Shown here one piece after another: positions 12,901 to 25,100 of a DNA stretch of 64,000 bases. Positions within the stretch are counted from its first letter, which is position 1. Each line of letters begins with the position of its first letter. The translations under genes were made by a program, and so were the position numbers. The notes below the pieces were generated by a model. The model was not told the origin of the DNA. It saw only the letters and a program-made list of their open reading frames with translations, and did not search any database. Source of the DNA: Helopsaltes ochotensis (Eukaryota > Chordata > Aves > Passeriformes > Locustellidae); assembly GCA_013400155.1 (NCBI GenBank), contig VXBM01000571.1:148864-212863 (forward strand), read 5' to 3'.

Positions 12901-14609
12901 GGGGCATTCAAACCAGAGAGTTTGAAGTGCTGTATATTACTGGTTCCTAGCAGGCTTGTTCCACGGCAGCTGAGCTGTCACCAGCAGGCTGTGAGCTAGT
13001 GATTATTCTCAGGGATGGGGTCTCCTGCAGCCAGACAGTGGGTTCCACCTCCACCCTGTGGCATCTGCTGCTTGACAGTGGCCTGCTGGTAGAGGGGATG
13101 GGCTGCACAGCCTCTGTGGGGACTGTGGAAAATGGGAGGTGTGGTGGTCTTACCATGTGAGCACTGCCAGCCTTGAAGGCCCAGCTCCACGCTGCTCCCA
13201 AGCAATGCCAGGGAAGGAAAACAGAATCCTCCAAAGAAGACAAAAGAGACAACACTTCTCCCCCAAACTCTGGTTTCCTCAGACACTGCAGTCTTTTGGG
13301 AGAAAACTTCTTTGGACAGCACTTAGTATAACCCAGCACCAGCATCCACCAACAGAGTGCAATTCTGCACCAGCTTGAGAGGGGAAAATGGGGAGACATA
13401 TCTCCATGGACTACAGATAATTAAAATTGTTTCTTCAGTTTAATGAAGAAACATTCATAACATTACAGAAATTGTAATAAACTGATGGTAACACTCATAT
13501 TCCTTCGCCAGCAAAGCAATAGGCTTTCTTTGCTACAAGTCACTAGAAAAAAAGCCTTCCTTTATATAACATGGAAGCAAAATCCTTCCTTCCCCAGGTG
13601 AGAGAAACTTGGAGATTACCCAGGTAGGTTTGTTTTTCAGGATACCTTCAGATAACCTGTTCCTCAGAATAAGCTGCACTGCTAACACACTGCAAGAAAA
13701 ATAACAGTGCATGAATTGTAGCATGAAGCAAGAAGTTATCACAGTTGTGGGTTCGAGTTTGAAGCTGGCATCCAGCTGGCAGAAACTAGATGACTATAAA
13801 ATATGTCAACAGCCCCAGATGAATGCCAGGATAGCCTTGTGAACAGGAACTCCTGATGGTGTTTTTTCTTGTACTGTTGCTATTTTAGTTCTTTTTGATT
13901 TCTCTCTGTTTTGGATGTTTCATAGAGGATAAAAAAAGACTCTGCTAGAGAAATCAGAGTCCTGGAAGGAAAAGAATGAGGATGCCAGCTGGTCACTCCT
14001 CCTTTGCCCTTGGCTAGTATAACTGCAGTGTATTTGATTTTTTTCAAGTCACAGAGGGTTTAAATGACAGGTATGGTATGGCCTCAGCATATGTCATCAT
14101 CTCTTGGGTATTCAAGGATTTCTAAGGATTTAAGCTAGACTGTTGTTCGAATACAGGATGAGCAGTGATTTCTGTTCTCTGGCATGTGTTGTGTTTCCCT
14201 GAGGGTGGAAAGGGACGCTGGAATTTAAAGTGATTCTCATTTTTTTAGTATTTCCCTGTACAAAAGCAAGGAGTTTTCCAAAGCTGACTGGAGTGCAGTC
14301 ATTTGTGGAGAACAACCCGTGGCTGCTACCTGGGTTACGTCGGCATGTGACAATGCCTGTCTGCCCCATGAATGTCAGACAAAGCTGTCATAAATCTTGA
14401 AGGTCAGGCAGTATAATTAATGGGAATTGCAGAGAGCAGGATCTTGTCAGCTTCATAATAGTGCTGTGGGTGGAAAAAAAATTCTCATGGTTTTCTTCAG
14501 GCTTTACGCAACACACCTACTGATGCTCAGTGGCCATTATCCTATTATAAGTGCTTTTTGCTCAGAAGAATTCAGTCGTTGCTGCTTTTAATGTGTTAAA
14601 TAGTCACCG
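12901..14609. other. Intergenic sequence before the CpG island
   Basis: No gene, transposon or RNA recognised. A GGTTCGAG stretch at about 13750 resembles a tRNA B box but has no matching partner. Confidence 0.6.
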
Positions 14610-15020
14610 GCATGGGGCACAGGCGAGGGAGCAGACCCTCTGCAGTCCGCGGCAGCGCTCCCTCGGACCGTCTCCTCCTCTCGCCCGTCGGGGTGGGAGC
14701 TCTTTGCAGCATCGCTTGTGTTATTTGCAATAACGCTTTGTCATTTCTGAGGTGACCGGGGGCAGCGGGGCCCCGGCCTCTTCCCTCTTCTGCCTTGTCC
14801 GGCTGATCGGTATCAGCCAGAGGTGGGGCGTCCTGTTTGTGTCCCCGGGCAGGACTGGGAGTGCTGGCCCGTCCCACCGGCACCGCCGCTGCCGCTGGTC
14901 CCTGGAGCGCTGCCGCCGGCGCTGCTCCGCGGAGCGTCCCGGCCGGGCTGCTTGTCCGAGCCGCGGCGCATTGTATTTACAGTGCCTTTCGGGGTTTCTG
15001 CCGGTCACCCGCTGCGACCA
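14610..15020. promoter_or_regulatory. CpG island, candidate promoter of unassigned gene
   Basis: A strongly GC-rich stretch with dense CpG (for example gtccgcggcagcgctccctc and ctgccgccggcgctgctccg), sharply different from the flanks, which have few CpG. CpG islands of this kind usually mark vertebrate promoters. No coding exon can be identified in it, and the direction of transcription cannot be fixed. In other vertebrates USP44 lies downstream of NTN4, so this may be its non-coding first exon and promoter (minus strand) or an independent non-coding RNA. The second is equally compatible with what is seen. Confidence 0.7.
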
Positions 15021-18000
15021 GGGAAATATTTTTATTCCCCCTCTGCTGCATAACTTGGCTTCTGTTTTCTTGTTGTTGTTTTTTTCCTCCTGCCTTTGTA
15101 GATGTTGGCTGCGGCCGGGGCCAAGTCACGGGGCAGGCAGGATGTGCTGCTTCTGCGGAGGTACAGACATGCGAATAAATGAATAAGTTTTCTGGAACTT
15201 CTGCGGGCACTGGAAGGTGAGAATCTGTACCGCAGAGATGTCGGCTTGGCTCGTGGCCCAGCCCTGCATCCCCTCCTGACCCGCTGGCCTGGGGGCTGCC
15301 CAGGGGCAGCATCCCTCCCAAAAGGTCTGTGTCAGAGGTGTTCCATGGCACAGATGGGGGCTGCTTGCATTGCATTGGCTCTGGGCACGTCTATTTTGCA
15401 CACACAGCTCCACATAAGCATTTTCAACCCCCTTGGGCAACTGCAGTCTGCATGTGTTGCCATGACCAGGTTCAGACTCCCTTGAATTGTCCTCCCTGTT
15501 CCAGTCACACCAGCAGCTCTGGGGGCCTTTCTGAGGACCTGCTTTGCAGGTCGAGGAATGGCCTCTTCTTGTAGATCTCTAGGGAAAGAGGCTGATCAGG
15601 TCCAGGCAGCCATGCCCAGCAAGGGGCAAATGCTGAGGCTTCCATGTCTCCTGTGGCTGACCCTTGTCACTGTATGTGCCCACAGCTGCAGAGGTGAGTG
15701 TCCCTGCTTGGACCTCAATTCTGTTTAACTTTCCTTAAGCATTAGTTTAATTCCCTGCTTCTATGCCAAGAACATCTTGTTGATGCTTCTCAAGCTACAC
15801 AAGTCCCTGGGTCTCTTCTGCAACCCTGGGGGGATCGGGGGATCCTGTCCCGACTGCCATCTGCCACCAGCACCTCATGTTAGATGAGGTGACTCTCTCC
15901 TTGTTTGTGTATCTGAAATAATGTTTTCTGATCTCCTACAGGTGTTACTCAGAAAGTCCAAGCAGAGATTATGCAGCAGATTTGACCACACAGAGGCTTC
16001 ACAAATGCTTGAGGACCAGATGCAAGCTGCTCCTGATGCAAGTCAAGGAAAGCTCTGATTAAAAGCAGAGACAGAGAGCAAACATATTTTTAAAACATAT
16101 ACATCTGGAAGTAATAATGTGAGAAATCTCTCCTACTCATCCAGGTAGGGATTGCGTGTCAATCTGCCACAGTAAATGCAGTGAGGAACGCCCTTTCCTT
16201 CAGGTTAATGCCAGTCTAATGGATGCCTGTTTGGTTTTGATCTTTTTTCACCTGTTCGTGTACCTTGTCATGTGCCCTGAGCCTGGAGTTGGGCTGCATT
16301 TTGCACCTGCTAGAAGGGGTGCATATATCCATGTCCACAGCAAATCCATTCAGGGAAATTTCACTGTTTGCTTTAGGAAGCAATTTTATTCTTCCCAGCA
16401 TTTTCCATACAGATCTGAGGGCCTTTTGCTAGCCCTCATTTCCAGATGGCTTAAAAGCCATGTTCTGTGCTAAATAATTGTATTTAATGTCTATGTCTAA
16501 GTCTGAGACAAGAGGCCAAAGAAGGAAACACAGTCAGTATGAGCAACCTGCCTGATCAGGGGGAGCTCAGAGATGAGAGTAGAGAAAGCACCATCTGAGA
16601 AATGAAGAGAACATGAGGATGCACATACACACACACTTTCATCCATGCCCACAACCCCCCTAGACCTTTCAGTGGCCTGGAAAACTTCTTTTACATATCT
16701 TCTACAGCTGAGAAAGTGTCCGGCTAGTACTTGGAGATACCTAGAACTGCATATGGCATTGCAGCAAAGCTTGGGCATGATGGCATTTTTCTGGGCCACA
16801 GGACTCAGTTGGGCTTGAGTGTACCCATGAGTGCATCATACCAGTGATACATCACTGTTCAAGCAACCCAGCATTATTTTTGCTCTAAGAGTGATGGGGA
16901 AGGGAGGAGATGAGCTAGACACAGAGAGTGGCTTTCCAAATGCCTGCTGCAGCACACTGGCCTCTTGGCCATGTGAACATTTTCAATATGCCTACAAGTT
17001 TCCCATATATAGTGTATTTCCCAGCCTTTGAGCCTTGCTGAGGCATCATTGCCTTCCCTTGAAGCAATACAAGGCATTCAGGAAGTTTCTGTGCTGAACT
17101 GTGGGAAAGGGGCGGCAAGAAACTGTGACCCCTGGGTAAGAGCATGCTTTGGAAACACTGTCATCAAAAAATCAACACATCAACCCAGAAGGCCCACAGA
17201 CAGCTGATTCCCTCCAGCCTTATCAGAGAGAGAGCTCCTGTGGATGCTGAGGCAGCAGCCACCGGACATATTTGAGATGTTTATTCTATCCTGTGTTGAT
17301 ATTGAAGTCAATACTATAACTAAAAATAAAGATTAAAAAAACCCATACTGCAGCTATTTGTTCCTGAATTGCTATGTTTACCCATATCAGCCCAGATTTC
17401 CATTTAGGCAGGCCTGTAGTCCCAGATGTTCAGTCATTTTCAGCAACATGATCATATCCCATAAGATTTAGCCTGCTGGAGCAACTGTATTAAACATCCC
17501 AGTAATTTTCCACTGTAACTGGAAGACTGCATTCCTCAGGGGCAAGCAATTGCTGATTGGACAGGCCCTGTGCACATGCAGGCAGCACAGCCCTGAGTAT
17601 TCTCCAGCCTCTCATCATGGCAGGAGGGCACAGCACTTCTGTAGCCCAGCAGGGCTTTGCCTGGGTTGAGGAGGCTCCCATCAGTAGCAGTTCCTAGGAG
17701 AGGGGGCCATGCTGCTGGGGATCCATGGCCAGCTGCTGCTGCTGCAGGGATGGATGTGCCTGGGCCTGCAGGTGGCTTCTCCACTGGCCCTCCTTGCACT
17801 CCGAGGCACAGGCATGGTTAATGTCTGTTGAGGTGATCCAAAGAAAAAATTGGTCTTTAACTGAATAAAAGCAGATGCTTCTCCTAATCACCTCCTGCTT
17901 CCTGATGAATGGGCTGGGCACAGGTACCCATCACAAAAGCTCTGCACAGGTGGGCAGACTCACCCTGCTTCCAGGTACTCGTGTAAGGCGACCTCTCTGA

Positions 18001-19129
18001 GGGAGGATGTCTCTGAGTACAGCTTCCTCCAAGAACCCAGCTTCAGGTTAGTGAAAACTAATGGACAGATTTGTGTGGCTTATTCTGCTTTCTTCCACAG
18101 GTAGCAGTGGTGGCAGAGGACAGCAGAGAAAACCACTGTGGCTTAGGGCCTGTTCTTGACAATACTTATGGCACAGGATTTGCCTCAGAGAGTGCAAGGA
18201 GGCACTGAAAACTAGTTGGATCCAGGTGTTCCTTTCTCTGTGCCAAAGCATCTGCTGAGAGCTCATGTGCCAGGGAGTGGAGTGCTCACATCCACTAGGA
18301 AGAGTGCAAGAGGTGTCCTGTGAGTGCCTTGGAGGAATCCAGGTTTGGATCATATGCTGCTGTGCTGGAGGGGCTGTAATGCCATGCACAGCCAGGGTCA
18401 GTGTTGTGGTGGCAGCTGGTTCCAACACACCTGCCTTACCTCCTCCAGCCAAGCACAGGTTACCAACATGACTCACTCCTGCAGTGCTGATAGACAACCA
18501 GGAGCACGGGGGCTCTGTCAGGCAGCCTCAGCCTGTCACTGACCCCTGACCCCTGCTTACATCTGGCCTCCGGCTTTGGAAAAAGGAAGACTCCACCAAG
18601 CTTCCTTCAGCAGCAGGGAGGTGCTTGTTCTTTAGGTGCAGGGCATCAGGACAGCATGAGGATGCTCTAGGGAGAACTATGGCAATTCCCATCTTCGGTT
18701 CCTGAAAATCCAGCATTCACATCCTGACAGGAGCAGCACAATCCAGAAAGGGCAACTTGGCCTCAGCTGCCTCCTCAACCCCTCAGCAGCTTTGCCTGCA
18801 TCAGTGGGGCAACTCTGGAAGAAAAGACCCTTCTGTGGGTGCTCTTGGCAGCTTTGATTATGACAGGGCTGGTTTTCCTGCCACTGATTTTTGTCACACA
18901 GGACATTGCTACTTCTGGAATCATCAAGCAATACATCGACTCTTTAGGTGGGCAGAGACAGATATCCTCTTCTCATACACATAACAGAGGGGAGTAAACA
19001 GATAAACCAGGCATTAAACAGCTTATCAGGCAGGCTGCTTCATTAACTCACTGAGCTGCAAAGACTTAGTGTCCAAAGAAGCTTTTCTTGCTAAGGAGGG
19101 TCTGGCTGGCCATCTTGTGATCTCATATG
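15021..19129. other. Intergenic sequence after the CpG island
   Basis: The first 150 bases keep elevated GC. Beyond that I see nothing supportable. Confidence 0.6.
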
Positions 19130-19520
19130 AATAGAGGAATAGAAAAGGTCTAGGGGGTAGTTCTGTGAGGAGTGGCTGAGGGAGCTTGGATTCAGCCTGG
19201 AGAGCAGGAAGCTCAGGGGAGACCTTCTCTCTCTCTACAACCACCTGAAAGGAGACAAGACAAGGCAAGAGGACATAGCCTCAAGTTGTGCCAGGGGAGG
19301 TTCAGGTTGGACATCGGAGAGAATTCCTCCACAGGAAGGATGTTAAGCACTGTAATGGGCTGCTCACGGAGCTGGTGGAGTCACCAGCCCTGCAGGTGTT
19401 CAAGAAACATCTGGACACGGCACTTAGTGCCATGGTCTTGCTGATCAGGTGGTGATTGTCAAAACCTGAATTCAATGATATCAGAGGTCTTTTCCAATCC
19501 AGCTGATTCTGTGATTCTTT
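19130..19520 (+). mobile_element. CR1 LINE 3' fragment
   Basis: Forward-orientation CR1 3' end. Visible landmarks are tgaggagtggctgagggagc, ttcagcctggagagcaggaa, gctcaggggagaccttctct, ctacaaccacctgaaaggag, cctcaagttgtgccagggga, ggtggagtcaccagccctgc and the terminal attctgtgattct. It is 5' truncated with no intact reverse transcriptase. The upstream edge (19130-19165) is uncertain. Confidence 0.93.
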
Positions 19521-20464
19521 GGTATCCAGCTCACCCACTCCTGGTAATGGGACACTTCTTCCAGCCAGAATTCCCTGACAGAAATTTCTTGTGGGCACAT
19601 TTGCCCCACAGAAGTTAACCCCTTTCTTCCGTAAAACCATCGGTGCCCAGCTCCAAGGCGAGGACAGGAGTCAGACAAGATGCCATAAGCAGCACTGCCG
19701 ACAGAGCCATCCTGGTTTCCTACAGTGCTCAAGCTGGCTGGGACAGTGGGATCACACCCTCCAGCTTTCAAGGTCACATGAATTGCAAATGTATTTTTAG
19801 TGGCATTAAAATGAAATGAAGCTAAAAATACGTCAAGCGGGTAAATGCACAGTTTTAAATCAAAACAGAGCTATTGGAGGCTCTTGGTCTCTTGAGTGCC
19901 TCCACAGGAGAGCCTGTCCCTGCCCTCTCCTCCAGCAGGGAGATGGGTGCTGCCATAGTCACTGATTAACCACCCACCCGGGGAGCTGCTGCCCACACTG
20001 AGGATTATGTCTTGACCCCCTGGCCGCTAATTTCTGATGCTTGACTTCACTCTGCAGTGTTTTTGTAGACCTTTTGCCACAGCACTTGTTTCCCAGAGCC
20101 TTTTGTTTCCCCTTAGTAGTTTCAAATGTAGGGAACAAACCTTATTTCTGCCATCCCCAACTTGCTTCTTACAAGTACCTGATCTGCAGCTCAGCCTTCA
20201 AGCCTGTGTGGAGGCAAGGATCTGGCCAACCTTGAAAATATTTACGTACAATTCCCCTTCTTATGGGAAGAGCTTATAAACCTCCCAAAACAAGAGGTGA
20301 AATGGGATTTTTGTGAGCCATGCTACTTGCATTTTACCCTCCAACCAGACAGGAAAATATCCCCCATGGCAGCTTCTCCTCACCCAGTGCAATCTTTGCT
20401 TGTGTTCTTTAGTGCAGGCATAGAGATCCTGCTGCCATTGGCATAAACAGTAACAGGAGAAGAA
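19521..20464. other. Sequence between CR1 element and NTN4 3' end
   Basis: No recognisable gene or repeat. A longer NTN4 3' UTR isoform reaching into it cannot be excluded. Confidence 0.55.
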
Positions 20465-20484
20465 GATGTTGAAATCATATTATA

Positions 20485-20490
20485 TTTATT
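20485..20490 (-). terminator. NTN4: Candidate NTN4 poly(A) signal (distal)
   Basis: AATAAA on the minus strand (tttatt on the plus strand). It is followed 15-40 nt downstream by the U-rich stretch tcttcttctcctg, a good match to a downstream element. Cleavage would fall near 20465-20475. Confidence 0.55.
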
Positions 20491-20531
20491 ACATACATGA
20501 GATACAAAAACAAATTACCAAAATAGTGTCT

Positions 20532-20537
20532 TTTATT
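20532..20537 (-). terminator. NTN4: Candidate NTN4 poly(A) signal (proximal)
   Basis: A second minus-strand AATAAA, 47 nt upstream of the distal one. Either or both may be used; sequence alone does not decide. Confidence 0.4.
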
Positions 20538-22060
20538 TGTGAGTCCACAGGACCTTGAAAGAAAAATACATATGTAAAGTGGATTGGTAGAATAGTGACT
20601 TTTCTGGTGTTGTATGTCTTCTTTCCCCTCACACTCATGAACAAAATACACACTATGCAATGTGGTTTAAAGATGTTTTACAGAAAAGATGTATTTTAGT
20701 GCTGAAAACTGCAGTAAATTGTGCTATATTTCATACTGATGTTAATGAGGAAGTAAAATGGCTGTATATATTGCAAACAGTAACACAGAAGAAAACAAAT
20801 AAAATGTTCAGTTTTAAATACTAACATAAAAATAAAATAAACTCCAGGCCCACCATGAATCGCTGGGTTGTGAATGTGAATGCAAGTCTTTTGTGTTCTC
20901 TGCATCCACTCCTTTTCTGGCAGTTGGAGTTTTTTCTCCCTCCAGCAATTGCATTTTTATCTCAAAGTCTCTTCTCCCCACTCTGTTGGCAAAGTCTTGA
21001 TGGAGTCCTGCCCACAGGGTCCAAGTGCTGGTCTAAAGCTGGGACTTCAGTGCAAATACTTTATCTTTCAGATTGCATCCTCAGATATTCTGAGTGGCCA
21101 GTGCCAGGCTGGCCATTCCCTTTATACTGCTAATGCTGTCCAATTGCAGGGGGTCTTCAGGAGTGCTTCTGTTTCAGGAGGTTTTTTCATGTGCCACCTT
21201 CAAATTCTTCTTTCCCCAACACAATTAGACTTCCCACACCGTGAAGTGGCAGGTAGTAAAGTGCTTTATACAATGAAATATTTACACTAGAGCTAGGTTC
21301 AATTTTTAACACTTCAAGGACAAAAACTCAGAGACACTGCACCCTCAGCAGCTGGCTCTTCTCTGCAGCCCTGCAGTGGGTGAAGAGCTGGCCTCTGCCC
21401 TGCATCACACCTGTGTCAAGGCAGAGGGACTTAATTCACTCCAGCAGCTCTCTTTTCAACAGCATCAGCAGAGAATCTAGTCCCTGAAACCTTCAGCAGA
21501 GCAAACAGGTTAAAAGCAAGTGGCACCCAATCCTCTTTGATGGGCACCATGTCCTAACCTGTAAGGGGGTGTTTCTAAAGAGTGGTTCTCATTGCCCTGC
21601 TGGTGCCAGCACCTCCCCACTGCTGTGGCCATTGCCTTCCCCACAGCATCCTCTGGGAGCCCCTGGAAGTCATTCAGGACCCACACTAGTGGCACTGGCA
21701 GTGTTTTGCTTCTCAGCAGTAGATATTCTAGGGTGGCAATGTAGACTCGGGTGATCAGTGGCTTCATGGGAATTGGTCCAACAATCACCATCCACCGAAC
21801 AAGCATCCACCACCCTTCCTTTTGTTTCCCTCAACATAACGATAAGCAGGGCTCAGGGTGAGGCCCTGACAAGGAAGCTATAGGCAAGTGAAAGAACATT
21901 GGCCAGAAAGAGTTAAATTAGACAGCGCCTACAACTCTGAATGCCTCACTACATGTGTTGGCACTATTTTCTTACATTCCAGTTTTCATGCTAGAGGTCT
22001 TCTCTCTGTGGAGGCTGTTGCATTTTGTGCATAAATGAAGCCCTAGGCAGTTGCACACCT

Positions 22061-22197
22061 CTAGTTGCAGTCCCTTTTCAAAATCTCCAAAACCTTTCTT
22101 CCGAGAGCCGACTTCCACTGATGGACAAAACTTTTCATGTTGACAATGAGTCTGCCCGTTCGGACGTCCTCGTGTCCTGCCACAAGATACTCCAAGC
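22061..22197 (-). CDS. NTN4: NTN4 last coding exon: end of NTR domain and stop
   Basis: 137 nt including the TAG stop at 22061-22063. Residues 389-433: LEYLVAGHEDVRTGRLIVNM, then KSFVHQWKSALGRKVLEILK, ending RDCN. The last cysteine (residue 432) is the sixth NTR cysteine. Mammalian netrin-4 ends RECK, so this end is one-for-one colinear. Acceptor is tgctggtttgcag. The 3' UTR continues in the same exon toward lower coordinates. The exon has no internal long ATG frame and was found by homology. Confidence 0.96.
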
Positions 22198-25100
22198 CTG
22201 CAAACCAGCAAAGTGGTCAAGGACTGCACAGTACCATGCTTAAGAGGTCTACTGAGCTGCAAAGTCAGCCTGGATATCTAGTCCCAAGTAAAAAAGCACT
22301 TGCACAAAGAAATACTTACATATATTGACTCTCACGTGTATCTGTATACCTATAGCTCTATCTGCATCTATGGCAAAACGACCCTGTGTCTACCAGTCAA
22401 TGAGATACAGCACACAAAACGTGATTTTGTTGGCTTCTAAATATAAATGAAAGCTGAACTCTGGGGGCAGCACTGCAAGTTTTTACACCTCTTCTGGGAA
22501 CTTCTATTACCTTAATTTGGCTGCCACCTGACTCACTTCTCCCTGAATAAATCTGGGCCTGGTAATCAATTCAGCAAATACAAGGAATGGAACAGTGCAG
22601 GATGGGCCAGTGCTTGGTATCATGCTCAGAGTGGCCAAGGCATGCCAGACCCCAATGAGAGGCAACATTAAATGTGTGGGCACCAATACCCTAGAAGAGC
22701 CTGAAGGAGTGGTTGTCACACTGAAATGAACTGCTAATTTCTGCCTCTGCCAGGTGTTTTAGAGACATAACAACAGGGTCTGACAAAGCCTCAACTGGTT
22801 GTCCAGAAACAGATAGAAAGGGCTGGAGGATGTCTCTGTAGTGCCCCGTTGCAGGTATTTCCTCAGGCATCCAGGTCTGTGCTTGACTTTCAGGACATGA
22901 CTCAAAACATTGCTTGAAACCAGGTAACAACTGCCGAACAGGGGGATGGAGCAAAGCCTTTGGTTTGAATTAGCTAAAGAAACACTGCCACAGACCCAAA
23001 CAGCCTAAATGGGCCACAAATGTGCCATAAATGGGGATAATAAGGAGGATAATCCCTTTCATGACAGGAGGAGATCCCTACTGCAGCACATTTAGGGTAC
23101 AGTGAGCACTCCTGTACCCACTCCTTGCACCAGTCTGGGAAGCACAATGTGCTGGTGCAAACCAGGCACAGGAGACGGGCCTTCCCCAGTGCTCTCAGTC
23201 ACCCCACTCCATCCTGGCTGCAGCTTGTATTGACCTGGGTTTCATTTTGCAGTCCAGAATAAAGGGAGGGTGCCTCTCAAGTTAAAGGTCAAGCAATACA
23301 ATTTGCTTTCTACTTTATCTGAGGTTTTGGGCACACATCCTCTCTTCTGCCAAGTAAACACAGGATATGTGTGTGGCAGCATCGCCCTTCACAAGACATT
23401 AATTCTGACCAAGTCAATCTTGCTGTTATAAACATCACTTTTCAAGGGTTCCTAGATTTATTTCCCTTGAGAGAGAAACGTGGTATGCACACTCAGAGAG
23501 CAAGCAAAATATTGCTGTGGTTGCTGACTCTGTAGGGCTTTCTGGATTTTCAACCTGATGCTACAGAACTGTAAAATTAAAAGAGTCAAATGACTGAGAT
23601 GCCACAAGCCAGGACTTGAGGCTGCATTTTGCCCTGGCAGGCTGCTCTCTGCCTCTCTGTGACTGTTCTTGGCAGAGCCATGGAGGGGATGGACTCCTCT
23701 TATTTTCCAAACAGGCCAGACCTTTAAACCTTTCAGCTCAGTGTGGCCCCAGAAGCAAATCTGCCTCTGTGTGTGTGTGGAGCAGAAGGTGTGCAAGGGT
23801 GGTGGAAGGGTTCCCCTTGCAGGAACTTAAGGATGTTTTTCATCTGAAAATTGCCCACAGAGATTTGATAAATGCTTGGAGTTTTTTTTTTTTCCTTGTC
23901 AGACTCTTTAAGAGCCTACTCTCCTTTTGGTATCCCTTTTCTTCTGTAAAATAGTGTAAAAACACATCTGTCTTACTTTTATGTTTATCTTTGATCTCCT
24001 CTGTGTTTTTGAAGATGGGATTTCCATTATAGCTGTATGTCAGAAAATTGTTTTATGTCAGCTTGACTTTTCATCCAGCTGGTTTTGGTTTATTCACATG
24101 TAGGCCATAAGCTCTTACTTTGATAGAGGGTTGAATCTGCTAATATTGTATTGCAAATCACTCAGAAATGAATGTGGTAGCTAAAGAAAATAACAAATTT
24201 TAAAAAGGTATCTGGGATCCTTTTTTCCCTCTTTGACATTATTGAATCTCAAAGATTCATTCAACGGATGTTTTCAAGTTTCCTACTAGCAACAAACTTC
24301 ACGACTTCTTTTCAACATGAAGACTGAGACTAATTTATACTCATGGGACCAGCAGCTGCATTTGAAAACAATACCAAGCTTTGCAGCATAAATCATGAGA
24401 GCTGGCAAGGAAGTAACAAGGGAGTAACACCTGATGTGTCTGACACCTGGACTGCCACTAAAGACACTTGCATCTCCACCTTTCTGCTGTTGTGTTAGAG
24501 ACCTCCATTGATTCTGTGATTAATGCTGTCTTTTCATCTGTTGGGGAAAATCAGTGAAGCTCCTCTGAAGTTAGTCGAGTGGCAAATCTGGGTGTCAGGT
24601 GTGGGGCTGCCCTGCAGGCTCAGTTTTGGACAGCTTCCATTGCATTCCTTCAGGTTCATATTAAGCCAGCTGCATCTGGGCTTTCTTGCTTGTGTTTTCA
24701 TTGCATATGGAAAAATAAAACAGCTATAGCTATTTGATTAGTGATTTATGGTGTTCCAATTCCAAGCAATATCCAAAGTCTTACTGCACTTAAACAGTAG
24801 AGCCCTACCTAATGCTGTTGATTCATCTGACCTTTGCACATGACAGGACTTCCTAGCTACAGCTGTGCTATCACAGCAGCTTGCCTTCAAAACCAGACAG
24901 TCACTCCTGTGCACATGAAAGAAGACTGCAAACACCTCATCAGTGAATAACCTTTCTGCATGACCCAGCCTCACAGACAGCCCTGTACCCCCTAGTTCCT
25001 AGTGCTGCACATGAAAGGGACATCTCAGCACCTACACCAATGCTTCCATTGCCAATTTCCCAGGGTGTACACACCTTTTGGAAAGAAAGCCCTTCATCTG

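Larger units (their letters stand above)
20465..22060 (-). other. NTN4: NTN4 3' UTR (probable extent)
   Basis: About 1.6 kb of non-coding sequence directly after the stop codon. The lower limit is inferred from the AATAAA at 20485-20490 (minus strand) and the U-rich downstream sequence; no transcript was available. The stretch 21290-22060 is of average composition, while 20480-20840 is A/T-rich, as is common near vertebrate 3' ends. No intron or further coding signal is seen. Confidence 0.65.

Noticed and set aside
13741..13775. GGTTCGAG stretch resembling a tRNA B box
   Set aside because: No A box at the right distance upstream and no cloverleaf can be drawn.
14752..15186. 144-codon plus-strand open frame in the CpG island
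   Set aside because: GC-rich islands have few stop codons; the peptide has no recognisable domain and no splice or homology support.
1..20464. Search for coding exons of the expected neighbour USP44
   Set aside because: No frame shows zinc-finger UBP or ubiquitin-protease motifs; only a non-coding first exon could be present.
24501..24530. attgattctgtgattaatgc resembling the CR1 terminal repeat
   Set aside because: The upstream sequence lacks the rest of the CR1 3' end, so the match is probably chance.
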